A stretch of DNA of 11,046 nucleotides, from positions 1 to 11,046 of the forward strand of contig JAEUKC010000447.1 of NCBI GenBank assembly GCA_016794445.1, read 5' to 3'. Below are positions 1 through 6,050 of this stretch, piece by piece (the first letter of the stretch is position 1; the number at the start of each line of letters is the position of its first letter). Both the position numbers and the translations under genes were made by a program. The notes below the pieces were generated by a model, which was given only the letters and a program-made list of their open reading frames with translations, searched no databases and had not been told where the DNA came from. The stretch comes from JADJMO01 sp016794445 (lineage in GTDB: Bacteria > Myxococcota_A > Polyangia > Polyangiales > JADJMO01).

Positions 1-66
1 CGCGGCCCGGCTGCCCCGGGGGGGGGCCCGGGGGCGGCCCCCCCGGCCGGGGGGTGGGGGCGGGGG
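1..66. other. Extreme G/C tract at window edge
   Basis: This stretch is almost only G and C. On the plus strand it has G runs of 9 (18-26), 5 (30-34), 6 (49-54), 5 (56-60) and 5 (62-66), the last three separated by single bases. I see no coding potential on either strand. Such closely spaced G runs can form G-quadruplex-like structures and are also error-prone in sequencing, so the exact base counts should be treated with care. Its right end runs into the 61-bp tandem repeat. Confidence 0.5.
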
Positions 67-226
67 CGCCCGCCGCGGGGTCGCCACCTGGCCCCCCGCG
101 CGCCCGGTCTCTGCGCGGTGGCGTCGGCGCCCGCAGCGGTGTCGCCACCTGGCCCCCCGCGCGCCCGGTCTCTGCGAGGTGGCGTCGGCGCCCGCAGCGG
201 TGTCGCCACCTGGCCCCCCGCGCGTC
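57..226. repeat. 61-bp tandem repeat, about 2.8 copies
   Basis: The block TCGCCACCTGGCCCCCCGCG recurs at 81, 142 and 203, an exact 61-bp period. The full unit between the second and third block is nearly identical to the one before, while the leftmost partial copy (57-80) is more diverged. Each of the two best copies carries an inverted repeat, GGTGGCG at 117-123 with CGCCACC at 143-149, and GGTGGCG at 178-184 with CGCCACC at 204-210, able to fold into a hairpin with a loop of about 19 nt. The repeat lies just downstream of the lipoprotein gene's stop codon. No T-run follows the hairpins on the minus strand, so they are not standard intrinsic terminators. I see no gene in 1-240. Confidence 0.85.
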
Positions 227-240
227 GCACCGCAGCGGCG

Positions 241-1020
241 TCAGCCGCCGAAGCCCGCGTCGGGCAGAGGCGGAGGCGTGCCCGGTCCGCCCCCCGGTCC
301 GCCCCCCGGACCGCTGGGCACGCACGCACGGATGCCGAGACCGATGGGCTGGCAGCGCTGGCCGGTCGGGCACTCAGCGTCCGACGTACAGAGGCGTGTG
401 CTCCCGCCGCCGCCCGGGGACGGGCCGGTGCCGCACGTCGACGCGCACTTGGCGCTCCCGCCCGTGGTGCCGATGGTGAGGCAGCAGACCTGTCCGGTGG
501 GGCAGGCCGCACCGCTCGAGCACGAGAGGGTGACGCCACCGCTGCAGGTGCCCTTCGTCTTGCAACTCGCCGTGGCGCCGCCCGGTCCACCGGTCGCGAC
601 GCAGCACTCCTGCGTGGCCGAGTCGCAGGTGGCGCTGCCGCAGGTGATTGGCTTGGGCCCGCTGTCCACGCCGGTGTCCGTCGGGGGCACGCCGCTGTCC
701 GTCGGGGGCACGCCGCTGTCCACCGGGGGGACGGCGCTGTCCGTCGGTGGCAGGCCGCTGTCGAACGGGGGAGGCACTGCGCTGTCGGAGACGATCGCGT
801 CGGGGAAGCTGATGTCCTCCACGACGACCGCGTCCTCACCCGGGATGCCCGTGTCGCCAGCTCCGGTGTCGAAGGTCGAGTCCGTCGATCCATCGACGGC
901 GCTGTCGCCGAGCGCGCCATCCTCCACGGGGAGATCGTCGAACGCGGTGCGGGCGCCACAGCCGACGAGCGGCAGGACCCACAACAAGGTTCCGAAGCGC
1001 AAGGTTCCGAAGCGGTTCAT
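241..1020 (-). CDS. Cysteine-rich repeat lipoprotein of unknown function
   Basis: I do not recognise a named family. The 259-residue product begins with a lipoprotein signal peptide: one or two Arg, a hydrophobic stretch, then a lipobox LVGC with Cys21 as the lipidated residue, and a mature end starting CGARTAF. Residues 25-80 are rich in Asp, Ser and Thr. Residues 87-118 are heptads of the type DSGVPPT. Residues 125-235 hold 16 further Cys, including CC pairs at 139-140 and 179-180 and two CPTGQ segments (173-177 and 217-221), which suggests a disulfide-bonded surface or periplasmic domain. The tail is Gly/Pro-rich and includes a 12-bp tandem duplication at 284-307. The ATG at 1020 is preferred over an upstream in-frame start at 1134 because it has a strong Shine-Dalgarno sequence and places the signal peptide at the N-terminus. 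It sits on the same strand as the T6SS genes but behind their terminator. It does not resemble TssJ, the T6SS lipoprotein. Asp-, Pro- and Cys-rich lipoproteins of this kind are common in myxobacterial genomes (general knowledge); any T6SS role is speculation. Confidence 0.8.
   Translation of the reverse strand: MNRFGTLRFGTLLWVLPLVGCGARTAFDDLPVEDGALGDSAVDGSTDSTFDTGAGDTGIPGEDAVVVEDISFPDAIVSDSAVPPPFDSGLPPTDSAVPPVDSGVPPTDSGVPPTDTGVDSGPKPITCGSATCDSATQECCVATGGPGGATASCKTKGTCSGGVTLSCSSGAACPTGQVCCLTIGTTGGSAKCASTCGTGPSPGGGGSTRLCTSDAECPTGQRCQPIGLGIRACVPSGPGGGPGGGPGTPPPLPDAGFGG
667..762 (-). repeat. 21-bp coding repeat (DSGVPPT heptads)
   Basis: Within the lipoprotein gene the DNA repeats with a 21-bp period and encodes successive heptads DSGLPPT, DSAVPPV, DSGVPPT, DSGVPPT and DTGVDSG. 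Two central copies are almost identical in DNA, which indicates slippage-prone expansion. The result is a flexible acidic/proline spacer between the lipid anchor and the Cys-rich domain, of the sort that spans a cell-wall or surface layer. Confidence 0.85.
985..1014 (-). repeat. Perfect 15-bp tandem duplication in signal peptide
   Basis: CAAGGTTCCGAAGCG occurs twice back to back (985-999 and 1000-1014, plus-strand reading). On the coding strand it encodes RFGTL twice, residues 3-7 and 8-12 of the lipoprotein signal peptide. The copies are identical at all 15 positions, which suggests a recent duplication. It lengthens the n-region and adds a second Arg without breaking the frame. Confidence 0.95.
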
Positions 1021-1024
1021 GGTG

Positions 1025-1032
1025 TCTCCTCT
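1025..1032 (-). promoter_or_regulatory. Ribosome binding site of the lipoprotein gene
   Basis: The minus strand reads AGAGGAGA followed by CACC and then ATG, so the GAGGAG core lies 5 nt from the start codon. This decides the start at 1020 rather than the upstream in-frame start at 1134. A 6-bp inverted repeat (CCCATC at 1036-1041 with GATGGG at 1050-1055) lies just upstream in the presumed leader. Confidence 0.8.
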
Positions 1033-1150
1033 AGCCCCATCCCGTACCCGATGGGTTCGTACAGCAGACACCGCGTTCGGCCGGAACGTCCGCGCCGGAA
1101 GATTCGGCCGGCGCCCCGCACGCGCGAGCCCCACGAGGCGAATCGTCGCA
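1033..1150 (-). promoter_or_regulatory. Upstream region of the lipoprotein gene with direct repeats
   Basis: This stretch lies between the tssC terminator and the lipoprotein ribosome binding site, so it should hold the lipoprotein promoter. I could not pick out a convincing -35/-10 pair. It does contain TTCGGCCGG twice (1076-1084 and 1103-1111, starts 27 bp apart) and CCGGAA twice (1081-1086 and 1095-1100). These could be protein-binding sites or chance in GC-rich DNA. Confidence 0.35.
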
Positions 1151-1193
1151 ACAAAAAGCGAATCGCCAGAGCGTGAGGACGCCCCGGCGATTC
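1151..1193 (-). terminator. Intrinsic terminator of the T6SS operon, after tssC
   Basis: On the minus strand a 15-bp stem runs from GAATCGCCGGGGCGT (1193-1179) through a CCTC loop (1178-1175) to ACGCTCTGGCGATTC (1174-1160), with two G-U wobbles and otherwise Watson-Crick pairs. It is followed by GC and five T (1157-1153), then GTTGC. It begins 19 nt after the tssC stop codon. This is a textbook rho-independent terminator. It separates the T6SS genes from the lipoprotein gene. Confidence 0.9.
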
Positions 1194-1212
1194 GACCAGC
1201 GAGCGCTGGCGA

Positions 1213-2691
1213 CTACTCCTTGTCGAGCTTGCCGACGAGGCTCAGGGTGAAGAACGCACCCATGTACTTGAAGTGCGGGCGCACGCGCATGTCGACCTTG
1301 TACCAGCCGGCGTTGCCCTCGACCTCGCTGACGATGATCTGCGCCTGACGGAGCGGACGCTTGCCACGGACGGCGGGGGTGACGCTGTCCATGTCGGCGA
1401 CGTACTGGCCGATCCAGGTGTTGAGCTCGCGCTCCAGATCGCCGCGCTCCTTCCAGGTTCCGATCTGCTCGCGCTGCAGCACCTTGAGGTAGTGCGCGAT
1501 GCGGCAGACGACGAACATGTACGGGAGCTGGGTGGAGAGGCGGTAGTTGAGCTCCGCCTCCTTGCCCTCGGGCGACTGGCCGAAGTACTTCGGCTTCTGG
1601 CAGGAGTTGGCCGAGAAGAACGCCGCGTTGTCCGAATCCTTGCGGAAGCAGAGGGCGATGAACCCCTCCTCGGACAGCTCGAACTCACGACGCTCCGAGA
1701 TCAGGACCTCGGTCGGGACCTTGGTCTGGGTCTCGCCCATCGCCTGGTACTGGTGCAGCGGGAGGTTCTCCACCGCGCCACCCGCCTGCGGACCGATGAT
1801 GTTCGGGCACCAGCGGTACTTGGCGAACGACTCCGCGATGCGGGTCGCGAAGGCGTACGTGGTGTTGCCCCAGAGGTAGGCGTCGTGGTTGCCCGTCGAC
1901 TGCTCCTCGTAGTTGAACGACTTCACCGGCACGGTCATCTGGCCGTACGGCAGGCGGAGCAGGAAGCGCGGGAGGAGCAGGCCGACGTAGCGGGCGTCCT
2001 CGGTCTCGCGGAACGACTGCCACTTGGTGTACTGCGGGCCCTCGAAGATCGACTTGAGATCCTTGAGGTTCGGCAGGTTGAGGAAGTTCTTCTCGTTGAA
2101 GAACTGCGGCCCGGCCGCCGCGAAGAACGGCGCGTGCGCCATCGTGGCGACGGACGCGACGTTGGCGAGGAGCTGCACGTCCTGCGGGCCGGGGCCGAAC
2201 TCGTAGTTGGCGAAGATGGAGCCGATCGGCTTGCCGCCGAACTGGCCGTACTCCGCGGTGTACGCGATGCGGTAGAGGCCGCTCTTGGTGATCTCGGGGG
2301 CGTCCTCGAAATCGGTCTGCAGATCGTCCTTGCTGCAGTTGAGCAGCTCGATCTTGATGTTCTCGCGGAAGTCCGTGCGGTCGATGGTGAACTTGAGGCC
2401 GCGCCACGCGGACTCGAGCTTCTGGAACGCCGGGTTGTGGAGGATCTCGTCGAGCTGCCTGGAGAGCTTGGCGTCGATCTCGGCGATCAGCGCGTCGGCG
2501 AAGGCCTTGTCGACCTTGTCGGAGGCGCGGTTCGGGGCGAGGAGCTCCGCGATGAAGGCCTGGACGCCGCGCTTGGCGACCTCATAGCCCTCGTCGGTCG
2601 GCGTGAGCTTGGTCTCGCTGAGGATGTCGTCGAGGAGGGAGACCTCGGTGGAGGCGGCCGCGCCGCCGCCGGCCTGCTGCTGTTCGCTCAT
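1213..2691 (-). CDS. tssC: TssC, large subunit of the T6SS contractile sheath (VipB/ImpD type)
   Basis: TssC pairs with TssB and polymerises around the Hcp tube in the cytoplasm; contraction drives the spike out. The 492-residue product has the usual family length. Visible landmarks are a short Gly/Ala-rich N-terminus, the helix SLLDDILSETKL (18-29) followed by DEGYEVAKRGV, the conserved AWRGL (95-99), the central segment QLPYMFVVCRIAHYLKV (388-404) and the C-terminal RPLRQAQIIVSEVEGNAGWY (445-464) ending in a beta-strand-rich VRPHFKYMGAFFTLSLVGKL tail. The N-terminal helix corresponds to the part of VipB known to bind ClpV, so this sheath is probably recycled by a ClpV encoded elsewhere (inference). 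It starts 3 nt after the tssB stop, with a GGAAGGA ribosome site inside the last tssB codons, which points to coupled translation. The intrinsic terminator follows it. Confidence 0.97.
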   Translation of the reverse strand: MSEQQQAGGGAAASTEVSLLDDILSETKLTPTDEGYEVAKRGVQAFIAELLAPNRASDKVDKAFADALIAEIDAKLSRQLDEILHNPAFQKLESAWRGLKFTIDRTDFRENIKIELLNCSKDDLQTDFEDAPEITKSGLYRIAYTAEYGQFGGKPIGSIFANYEFGPGPQDVQLLANVASVATMAHAPFFAAAGPQFFNEKNFLNLPNLKDLKSIFEGPQYTKWQSFRETEDARYVGLLLPRFLLRLPYGQMTVPVKSFNYEEQSTGNHDAYLWGNTTYAFATRIAESFAKYRWCPNIIGPQAGGAVENLPLHQYQAMGETQTKVPTEVLISERREFELSEEGFIALCFRKDSDNAAFFSANSCQKPKYFGQSPEGKEAELNYRLSTQLPYMFVVCRIAHYLKVLQREQIGTWKERGDLERELNTWIGQYVADMDSVTPAVRGKRPLRQAQIIVSEVEGNAGWYKVDMRVRPHFKYMGAFFTLSLVGKLDKE

Positions 2692-2694
2692 GGA

Positions 2695-3186
2695 TCAGGT
2701 TCCTTCCTTCAGGCCGAGCTCCGCCATCAGCTTCTCGCGACCTGCCTGGTCGCCGAGGAGGTTCTGGATCTTCTTGCGGAACGCGGGGACGTTGCCGAGC
2801 GGGCCCTTGAGGGCCGTCAGCGCGTGACGGAGCTCCATCAGCTTCTTGAGCTCGGGCACCTGCTCGGCGACCGCCTCGGGACCGAAGTCGCTCAGCTTCT
2901 TGAACTTGAGGTTGACGTTGAGGTTCGCGTCCTTCTCGCCGGAGAGGACGTCGGGGACGCTCATGGTCAGCGAGAGGTTCTGCTCGGCGAGGACCTGGGT
3001 GAAGTTGTCCTTGTCGACGTTGATCGGCTTGCGCTCCTCGAGCGGACGGGGATCCGGCCGACCGGTGTAGTCACCGATGAAGAGCATCTTCAGCGGGAGC
3101 TCGACCTCGGCCTGGGCATTGCCCGTCGCCGGCTTGTACGTGATGTTCACGCGCTCCTGCGGAGCGACCGAACCTTCTTTCGCCAT
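2695..3186 (-). CDS. tssB: TssB, small subunit of the T6SS contractile sheath (VipA/ImpB type)
   Basis: TssB forms the heterodimer with TssC that builds the sheath. The 163-residue product matches the family in length and carries the signature ERVNITYKP near the N-terminus (11-19), VELPLKMLFIGDYTG (28-42), then RPLEERKPINVDKDNF (47-62), followed by a helical C-terminal half (102-163) that in known structures intertwines with TssC. The ATG at 3186 has a good ribosome site, GGGGAG, 8 nt upstream (3195-3200). It is preceded by a 188-bp gap, the longest inside the T6SS block, and is tightly linked to tssC. Nothing in it looks degraded. Confidence 0.97.
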   Translation of the reverse strand: MAKEGSVAPQERVNITYKPATGNAQAEVELPLKMLFIGDYTGRPDPRPLEERKPINVDKDNFTQVLAEQNLSLTMSVPDVLSGEKDANLNVNLKFKKLSDFGPEAVAEQVPELKKLMELRHALTALKGPLGNVPAFRKKIQNLLGDQAGREKLMAELGLKEGT

Positions 3187-3374
3187 GAAACCTGCTCCCC
3201 TCTATAGGTGGTGCCGAACGGTCTTCTACAGTCTCGAGTCGTATCGAGTGGTGTATCGATCCGAGGGTCTCGAGTCGAGCACGGCGGGTCGAGCCAGCCG
3301 AGTCGAGCGAGAGAGTGTCGCTCACTTCTTCCAAAACCGGAATGGCTTTCGCGTACCGGCCGGGAGGGCTTGAT
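3187..3374 (-). promoter_or_regulatory. tssA-tssB gap, candidate tssBC promoter/leader with repeats
   Basis: This non-coding gap contains several short repeats: GTCTCGAGTCG at 3231-3241 and 3267-3277, GTATCGA at 3241-3247 and 3253-3259, and CGAGTCGAGC at 3271-3280 and 3299-3308. TCGA occurs seven times in about 80 bp. A 6-bp inverted repeat (GAGCGA 3305-3310 with TCGCTC 3318-3323) has no T-run after it. I found no convincing sigma-70 hexamer pair. A GGCAC near 3210-3215 (minus strand) lacks the correctly spaced GC of a sigma-54 promoter. The strong tssB ribosome site is at 3195-3203. A regulatory role is inferred from length and repeat content only. Confidence 0.4.
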
Positions 3375-4997
3375 TCAGCCCGCCAGACGCAGTGCAGCAG
3401 CCGGATCCAGCCTGCAGAGTCTGTCGAACAACTCAGCCTTTCGTGACGCTGCGGCCTCCGCCTCCTTGCCCTGGGTGGGCAGGCTGGCGAGCAACGTCGC
3501 GTAAATCGCGGCGCAAACGGAGGGTTCCCAGGCCTCGAGGCCCCGCTGGTCGGCCTCGACCGCCAGCGCCTCGAGCATGGGCCGGGCGATGTCCGACTTG
3601 CCGCCCTCGACCGCGAGCTGGGCCACCTCCAGCCGAGCTCGGAAGCGGGCGCGAGCGTCCGCTGCACGGCCGGCCAGTTGGTGCGCGAGCGCAAGCCCCT
3701 CACCGGCCTTGCCCCCCTGGACGAGGCTGCGCGCCTCCTCGAACCGCTTCTTCACCTCGGCGTCTTCCTCGGAGATCGCTGCGGAGCCACCGCCGCCCCC
3801 ACCGCCACCACCACCGCCGCCGCCGCCGTGCTTGCCGGTCTCGCCCTCGAGCCAGGCCTTGGTGGCAGCGTCGCAGAACGGCGTGCCGTCGGCGAAGGTG
3901 AGGTTCACGACCGAGGGAACGCGCTGCACGAAGCGGGTGACCTCCTGGCCGACCACCTCGCGAGCGCCCATGAACAGCGCACCGAGGGCGTCCATCGCGA
4001 CGGCGACCAGCCGGTGCATGTCGAGCCAGAACAGGTAGGTGTTGCAGGCGTCCTCGGCCGCCATCAGGAGGTCCATCCACTTCTGGTTGTCGAGGGCGGT
4101 CTGCACGCGCTTGCGGATGTCCGCGGGGGGCACCGGGATGCGCGTCTTGCCATCCGTCGCGGGCGGCGGCTGGAGCACGCCGAGCCACGTTCCGGCGCGC
4201 GCCACGCGGTAGGCGGTCGACATCGCCGGGTCACCTCGGCGCATCATCTTCGAGAGCTCGACCAGCGTCTTTCCACACTCGCGCACCGTGACGATCGGGT
4301 CGTCGCCGCTCGCGCTCGGGACCGCGACGGCCGGCCCGGACGAGGTGGGCTCGGGGGCCGAGGGCGCGCGCGTGGGCTCAGGAGGTGGTGGCGCGGCGGC
4401 GGGCGGCGGCGCGGCGGGCGCGGCGGGCGCCTCGGCGGGAATGGCGCGCACCTTGTTGCGCCAGAGCCCACGCAGCTTGTTGATGCCCGGGTAGGCGTCA
4501 CCGAGCTTCTCGGCGAGGGCGCCGTCGAGCTTGGAGAGCACGTCGTCGGTGAGCTTGACCGCCTCACCATCGCTCGCCTCGACGTCCTTGTTCTCGAGGT
4601 GGGAGGTGCACTGATCGGTGAGCCACGTGATGAGGTTGGCGCGCCCGCGGGCTCGCTTCGCCTCGGGCCACATCGTGGCCCAGTGCCCGTCGACGAGGCC
4701 CTGCAGCACCGACATCCCCTCGGCGAAGCCGCGATAGCCGTCCTGGTGCATGCGCGCGACGCAGAGCCACGCGGCGACGCGGAGATCCTTGGCCTGGTTG
4801 GTCAGGATCGCGACCGCCTGGGCGTCGACCTCGCGCCAGTTGGGCGTGCCGCCCGACAGCGCGGTGAGCTTGTCCATCTCGGCCTTGAGCTGCTCGAACT
4901 CGGGAGCGAAGCTCACGTCAGCGCCGGAGGGGAGGTCTCCGGCGATGGCAGCGACGAGCGGAGTGACGCGGGACTGGATGTCTTCGAGCAGGGCCAT
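3375..4997 (-). CDS. tssA: TssA, T6SS tail assembly cap/adaptor (VCA0119/VasJ-like)
   Basis: TssA proteins contact the baseplate and membrane complex and guide tail tube/sheath growth. The 540-residue product starts with an ImpA-type N-terminal domain (about 1-185) with the typical GDLPSGADVSFAPEFEQL (20-37), NWREVDAQAVAIL (53-65) and WPEAKRARGRANLITWL (110-126). A Pro/Ala-rich linker (186-232) follows, then a domain with TAYRVARAGTWLGVLQPPP (261-279), IPVPPADIRKR (287-297), the AAEDACNTYLFWLDMHRLVA segment (313-332) and VVNLTFADGTPFCDAATKAWL (363-383), which fits the VCA0119-type group. Residues 391-404 are 14 consecutive Gly, then an Ala-rich helical C-terminal domain (about 407-540). The ATG at 4997 has no clear ribosome site and abuts a 6-bp GC inverted repeat. 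It lies 62 nt after tagF. Confidence 0.93.
   Translation of the reverse strand: MALLEDIQSRVTPLVAAIAGDLPSGADVSFAPEFEQLKAEMDKLTALSGGTPNWREVDAQAVAILTNQAKDLRVAAWLCVARMHQDGYRGFAEGMSVLQGLVDGHWATMWPEAKRARGRANLITWLTDQCTSHLENKDVEASDGEAVKLTDDVLSKLDGALAEKLGDAYPGINKLRGLWRNKVRAIPAEAPAAPAAPPPAAAPPPPEPTRAPSAPEPTSSGPAVAVPSASGDDPIVTVRECGKTLVELSKMMRRGDPAMSTAYRVARAGTWLGVLQPPPATDGKTRIPVPPADIRKRVQTALDNQKWMDLLMAAEDACNTYLFWLDMHRLVAVAMDALGALFMGAREVVGQEVTRFVQRVPSVVNLTFADGTPFCDAATKAWLEGETGKHGGGGGGGGGGGGGGSAAISEEDAEVKKRFEEARSLVQGGKAGEGLALAHQLAGRAADARARFRARLEVAQLAVEGGKSDIARPMLEALAVEADQRGLEAWEPSVCAAIYATLLASLPTQGKEAEAAASRKAELFDRLCRLDPAAALRLAG
3786..3827 (-). repeat. Run of 14 glycine codons in tssA
   Basis: Fourteen consecutive GGN codons (residues 391-404 of TssA) use a mixture of GGC, GGT and one GGG. 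The run joins the middle domain to the Ala-rich C-terminal domain. The mixed codons show it is not a pure trinucleotide repeat, so it is less slippage-prone than a single-codon run and appears to be kept as a protein linker. Confidence 0.95.
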
Positions 4998-5059
4998 GCG
5001 CCCGAGAGGTCAGCGGGGACGCGGGCGAAATGCAATAGAAGACTGCTACCGCGGAGGGG

Positions 5060-6013
5060 CTACTGCGCGAGGACCTGGGCGAGCTGCGCCACCGTCACGT
5101 CGGGTCGCTGCAGCGCGGCGACCACGTGGGGGGGCATGCTGGCGGCGATCGTCCGCGGATCGGTCTGCGGGGAGACGGTCAGGTCACAACAATGATCCGA
5201 GTCAGGGTCGGGGCGGTAGAGCTCGCCGACCGTGGCCGAGGGCGGGTCGCCGAGCTGCATGCGGAGCACGCCGGACATGCCGTCGAACGACCAGAATGAG
5301 GTGGGGACCGTGCCGCGCCAGCGCGCCGCCGAGCGCACGAGATCCAGCCAGAACGCGGCGGCGGCCGGGCCGCCCGCGCCGAGCGGGAAGCGGAACGAGA
5401 GCGGGGTCTCGGGCTGCTCACGGCCGCGAAAGCCCTCGACGCAACCGAGGATGGTGGAGACCGCGTGGAGCGGACCGGCGCCCCCCTGGGGATAGACGAT
5501 CCCGAACGCGGTCTGGTGCGGGGTGGTGCTCGCCCACTGGTGGTACTCGCGGTGGGCGCCCTCGATCTCGTCGAGGCGCGGCGGCATCACGCGCGCGAGC
5601 CAGGCCTCGAGCTCCGCCTGGCTGCGCACCTGGTCGGCGCCGAACGAAGCCGCGGTCGCCGACTCGAGGAAGTCGCCGAGGAGCAGCGGCAGGAGGTGCG
5701 GCAGGTGCGCGAACCCACGCGCCTCGAGCGGCACGCAGACGCAGAGCGGGAACTTGCGCCCCACGGCGTCGCGGCTCGGGCGGAACAGGCCCACCAGGAC
5801 CCGCCCGTTCGACTTCGGCGCGCGGAAGACGAAGGCGAGGGGCTGCCCCGTGTCGTAGGCCGCCGCGAACGCCGAGCCGTAGCGGTCCCCGGCGATGGCG
5901 AGGCCGTCCGTGAGGAACTGCTCGAACGCGGGGATGGGCTCGTCGTAGGCCCGGACGTGGAGGAAATCCCCGAGGGTCGGCACCTTGCCGAACCCAGCGA
6001 CTTGGCTGCTCAT
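5060..6013 (-). CDS. tagF: TagF, T6SS-associated post-translational regulator (ImpM family)
   Basis: TagF-family proteins act in the cytoplasm; in Pseudomonas aeruginosa TagF represses H1-T6SS activity independently of the PpkA/PppA phosphorylation pathway. The 317-residue product shows the family's opening pattern, GFGKVPTLGDFL (7-18), and the later VLVGLFRPSRDAVGRKFPL (72-90), followed by a longer C-terminal region with SFWSFDGMSG and a PxPDSD segment near the end. The ATG at 6013 is chosen because the family pattern begins a few residues after it; a longer in-frame reading would run back into tssM. A GGAG lies about 13 nt upstream. It is 37 nt after tssM and 62 nt before tssA. No PppA phosphatase domain is fused to it and no ppkA or pppA lies in the window. 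The C-terminal part is less recognisable to me and may be an extension. Confidence 0.88.
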   Translation of the reverse strand: MSSQVAGFGKVPTLGDFLHVRAYDEPIPAFEQFLTDGLAIAGDRYGSAFAAAYDTGQPLAFVFRAPKSNGRVLVGLFRPSRDAVGRKFPLCVCVPLEARGFAHLPHLLPLLLGDFLESATAASFGADQVRSQAELEAWLARVMPPRLDEIEGAHREYHQWASTTPHQTAFGIVYPQGGAGPLHAVSTILGCVEGFRGREQPETPLSFRFPLGAGGPAAAAFWLDLVRSAARWRGTVPTSFWSFDGMSGVLRMQLGDPPSATVGELYRPDPDSDHCCDLTVSPQTDPRTIAASMPPHVVAALQRPDVTVAQLAQVLAQ

Positions 6014-6050
6014 GTTTGCTCGTGCGCTCCGCCGCCCCTGCCCGCTGGAC

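Noticed and set aside
57..226. A CRISPR array
   Set aside because: The 61-bp unit repeats throughout with no variable spacers between conserved repeats, and there are fewer than three copies.
241..1020. The lipoprotein as TssJ
   Set aside because: TssJ is a compact beta-sandwich lipoprotein; this protein is Asp/Pro/Gly repeats plus a Cys-rich region and shows no such fold pattern.
1021..1134. Extended N-terminus for the lipoprotein gene from an in-frame start at 1134
   Set aside because: It would put 38 Arg-rich residues before the signal peptide; the ATG at 1020 has a strong ribosome site and a proper lipoprotein leader.
1273..3207. A plus-strand open frame of about 644 residues opposite tssC and tssB
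   Set aside because: It crosses two genuine genes on the other strand and has shadow-frame composition with no motif.
3200..3216. A sigma-54 or sigma-70 promoter directly before tssB
   Set aside because: GGCAC lacks a GC at the required distance, and the TATAGA-like hexamer would place the transcription start on the ribosome site with no acceptable -35.
3305..3323. An intrinsic terminator after tssA
   Set aside because: The stem is only 6 bp with a 7-nt loop and there is no T-run after it on the minus strand.
3678..5195. A plus-strand open frame of about 505 residues opposite tssA
   Set aside because: It runs antisense through the whole of tssA into the end of tagF; its composition is that of a shadow frame and the opposite strand holds the recognisable protein.
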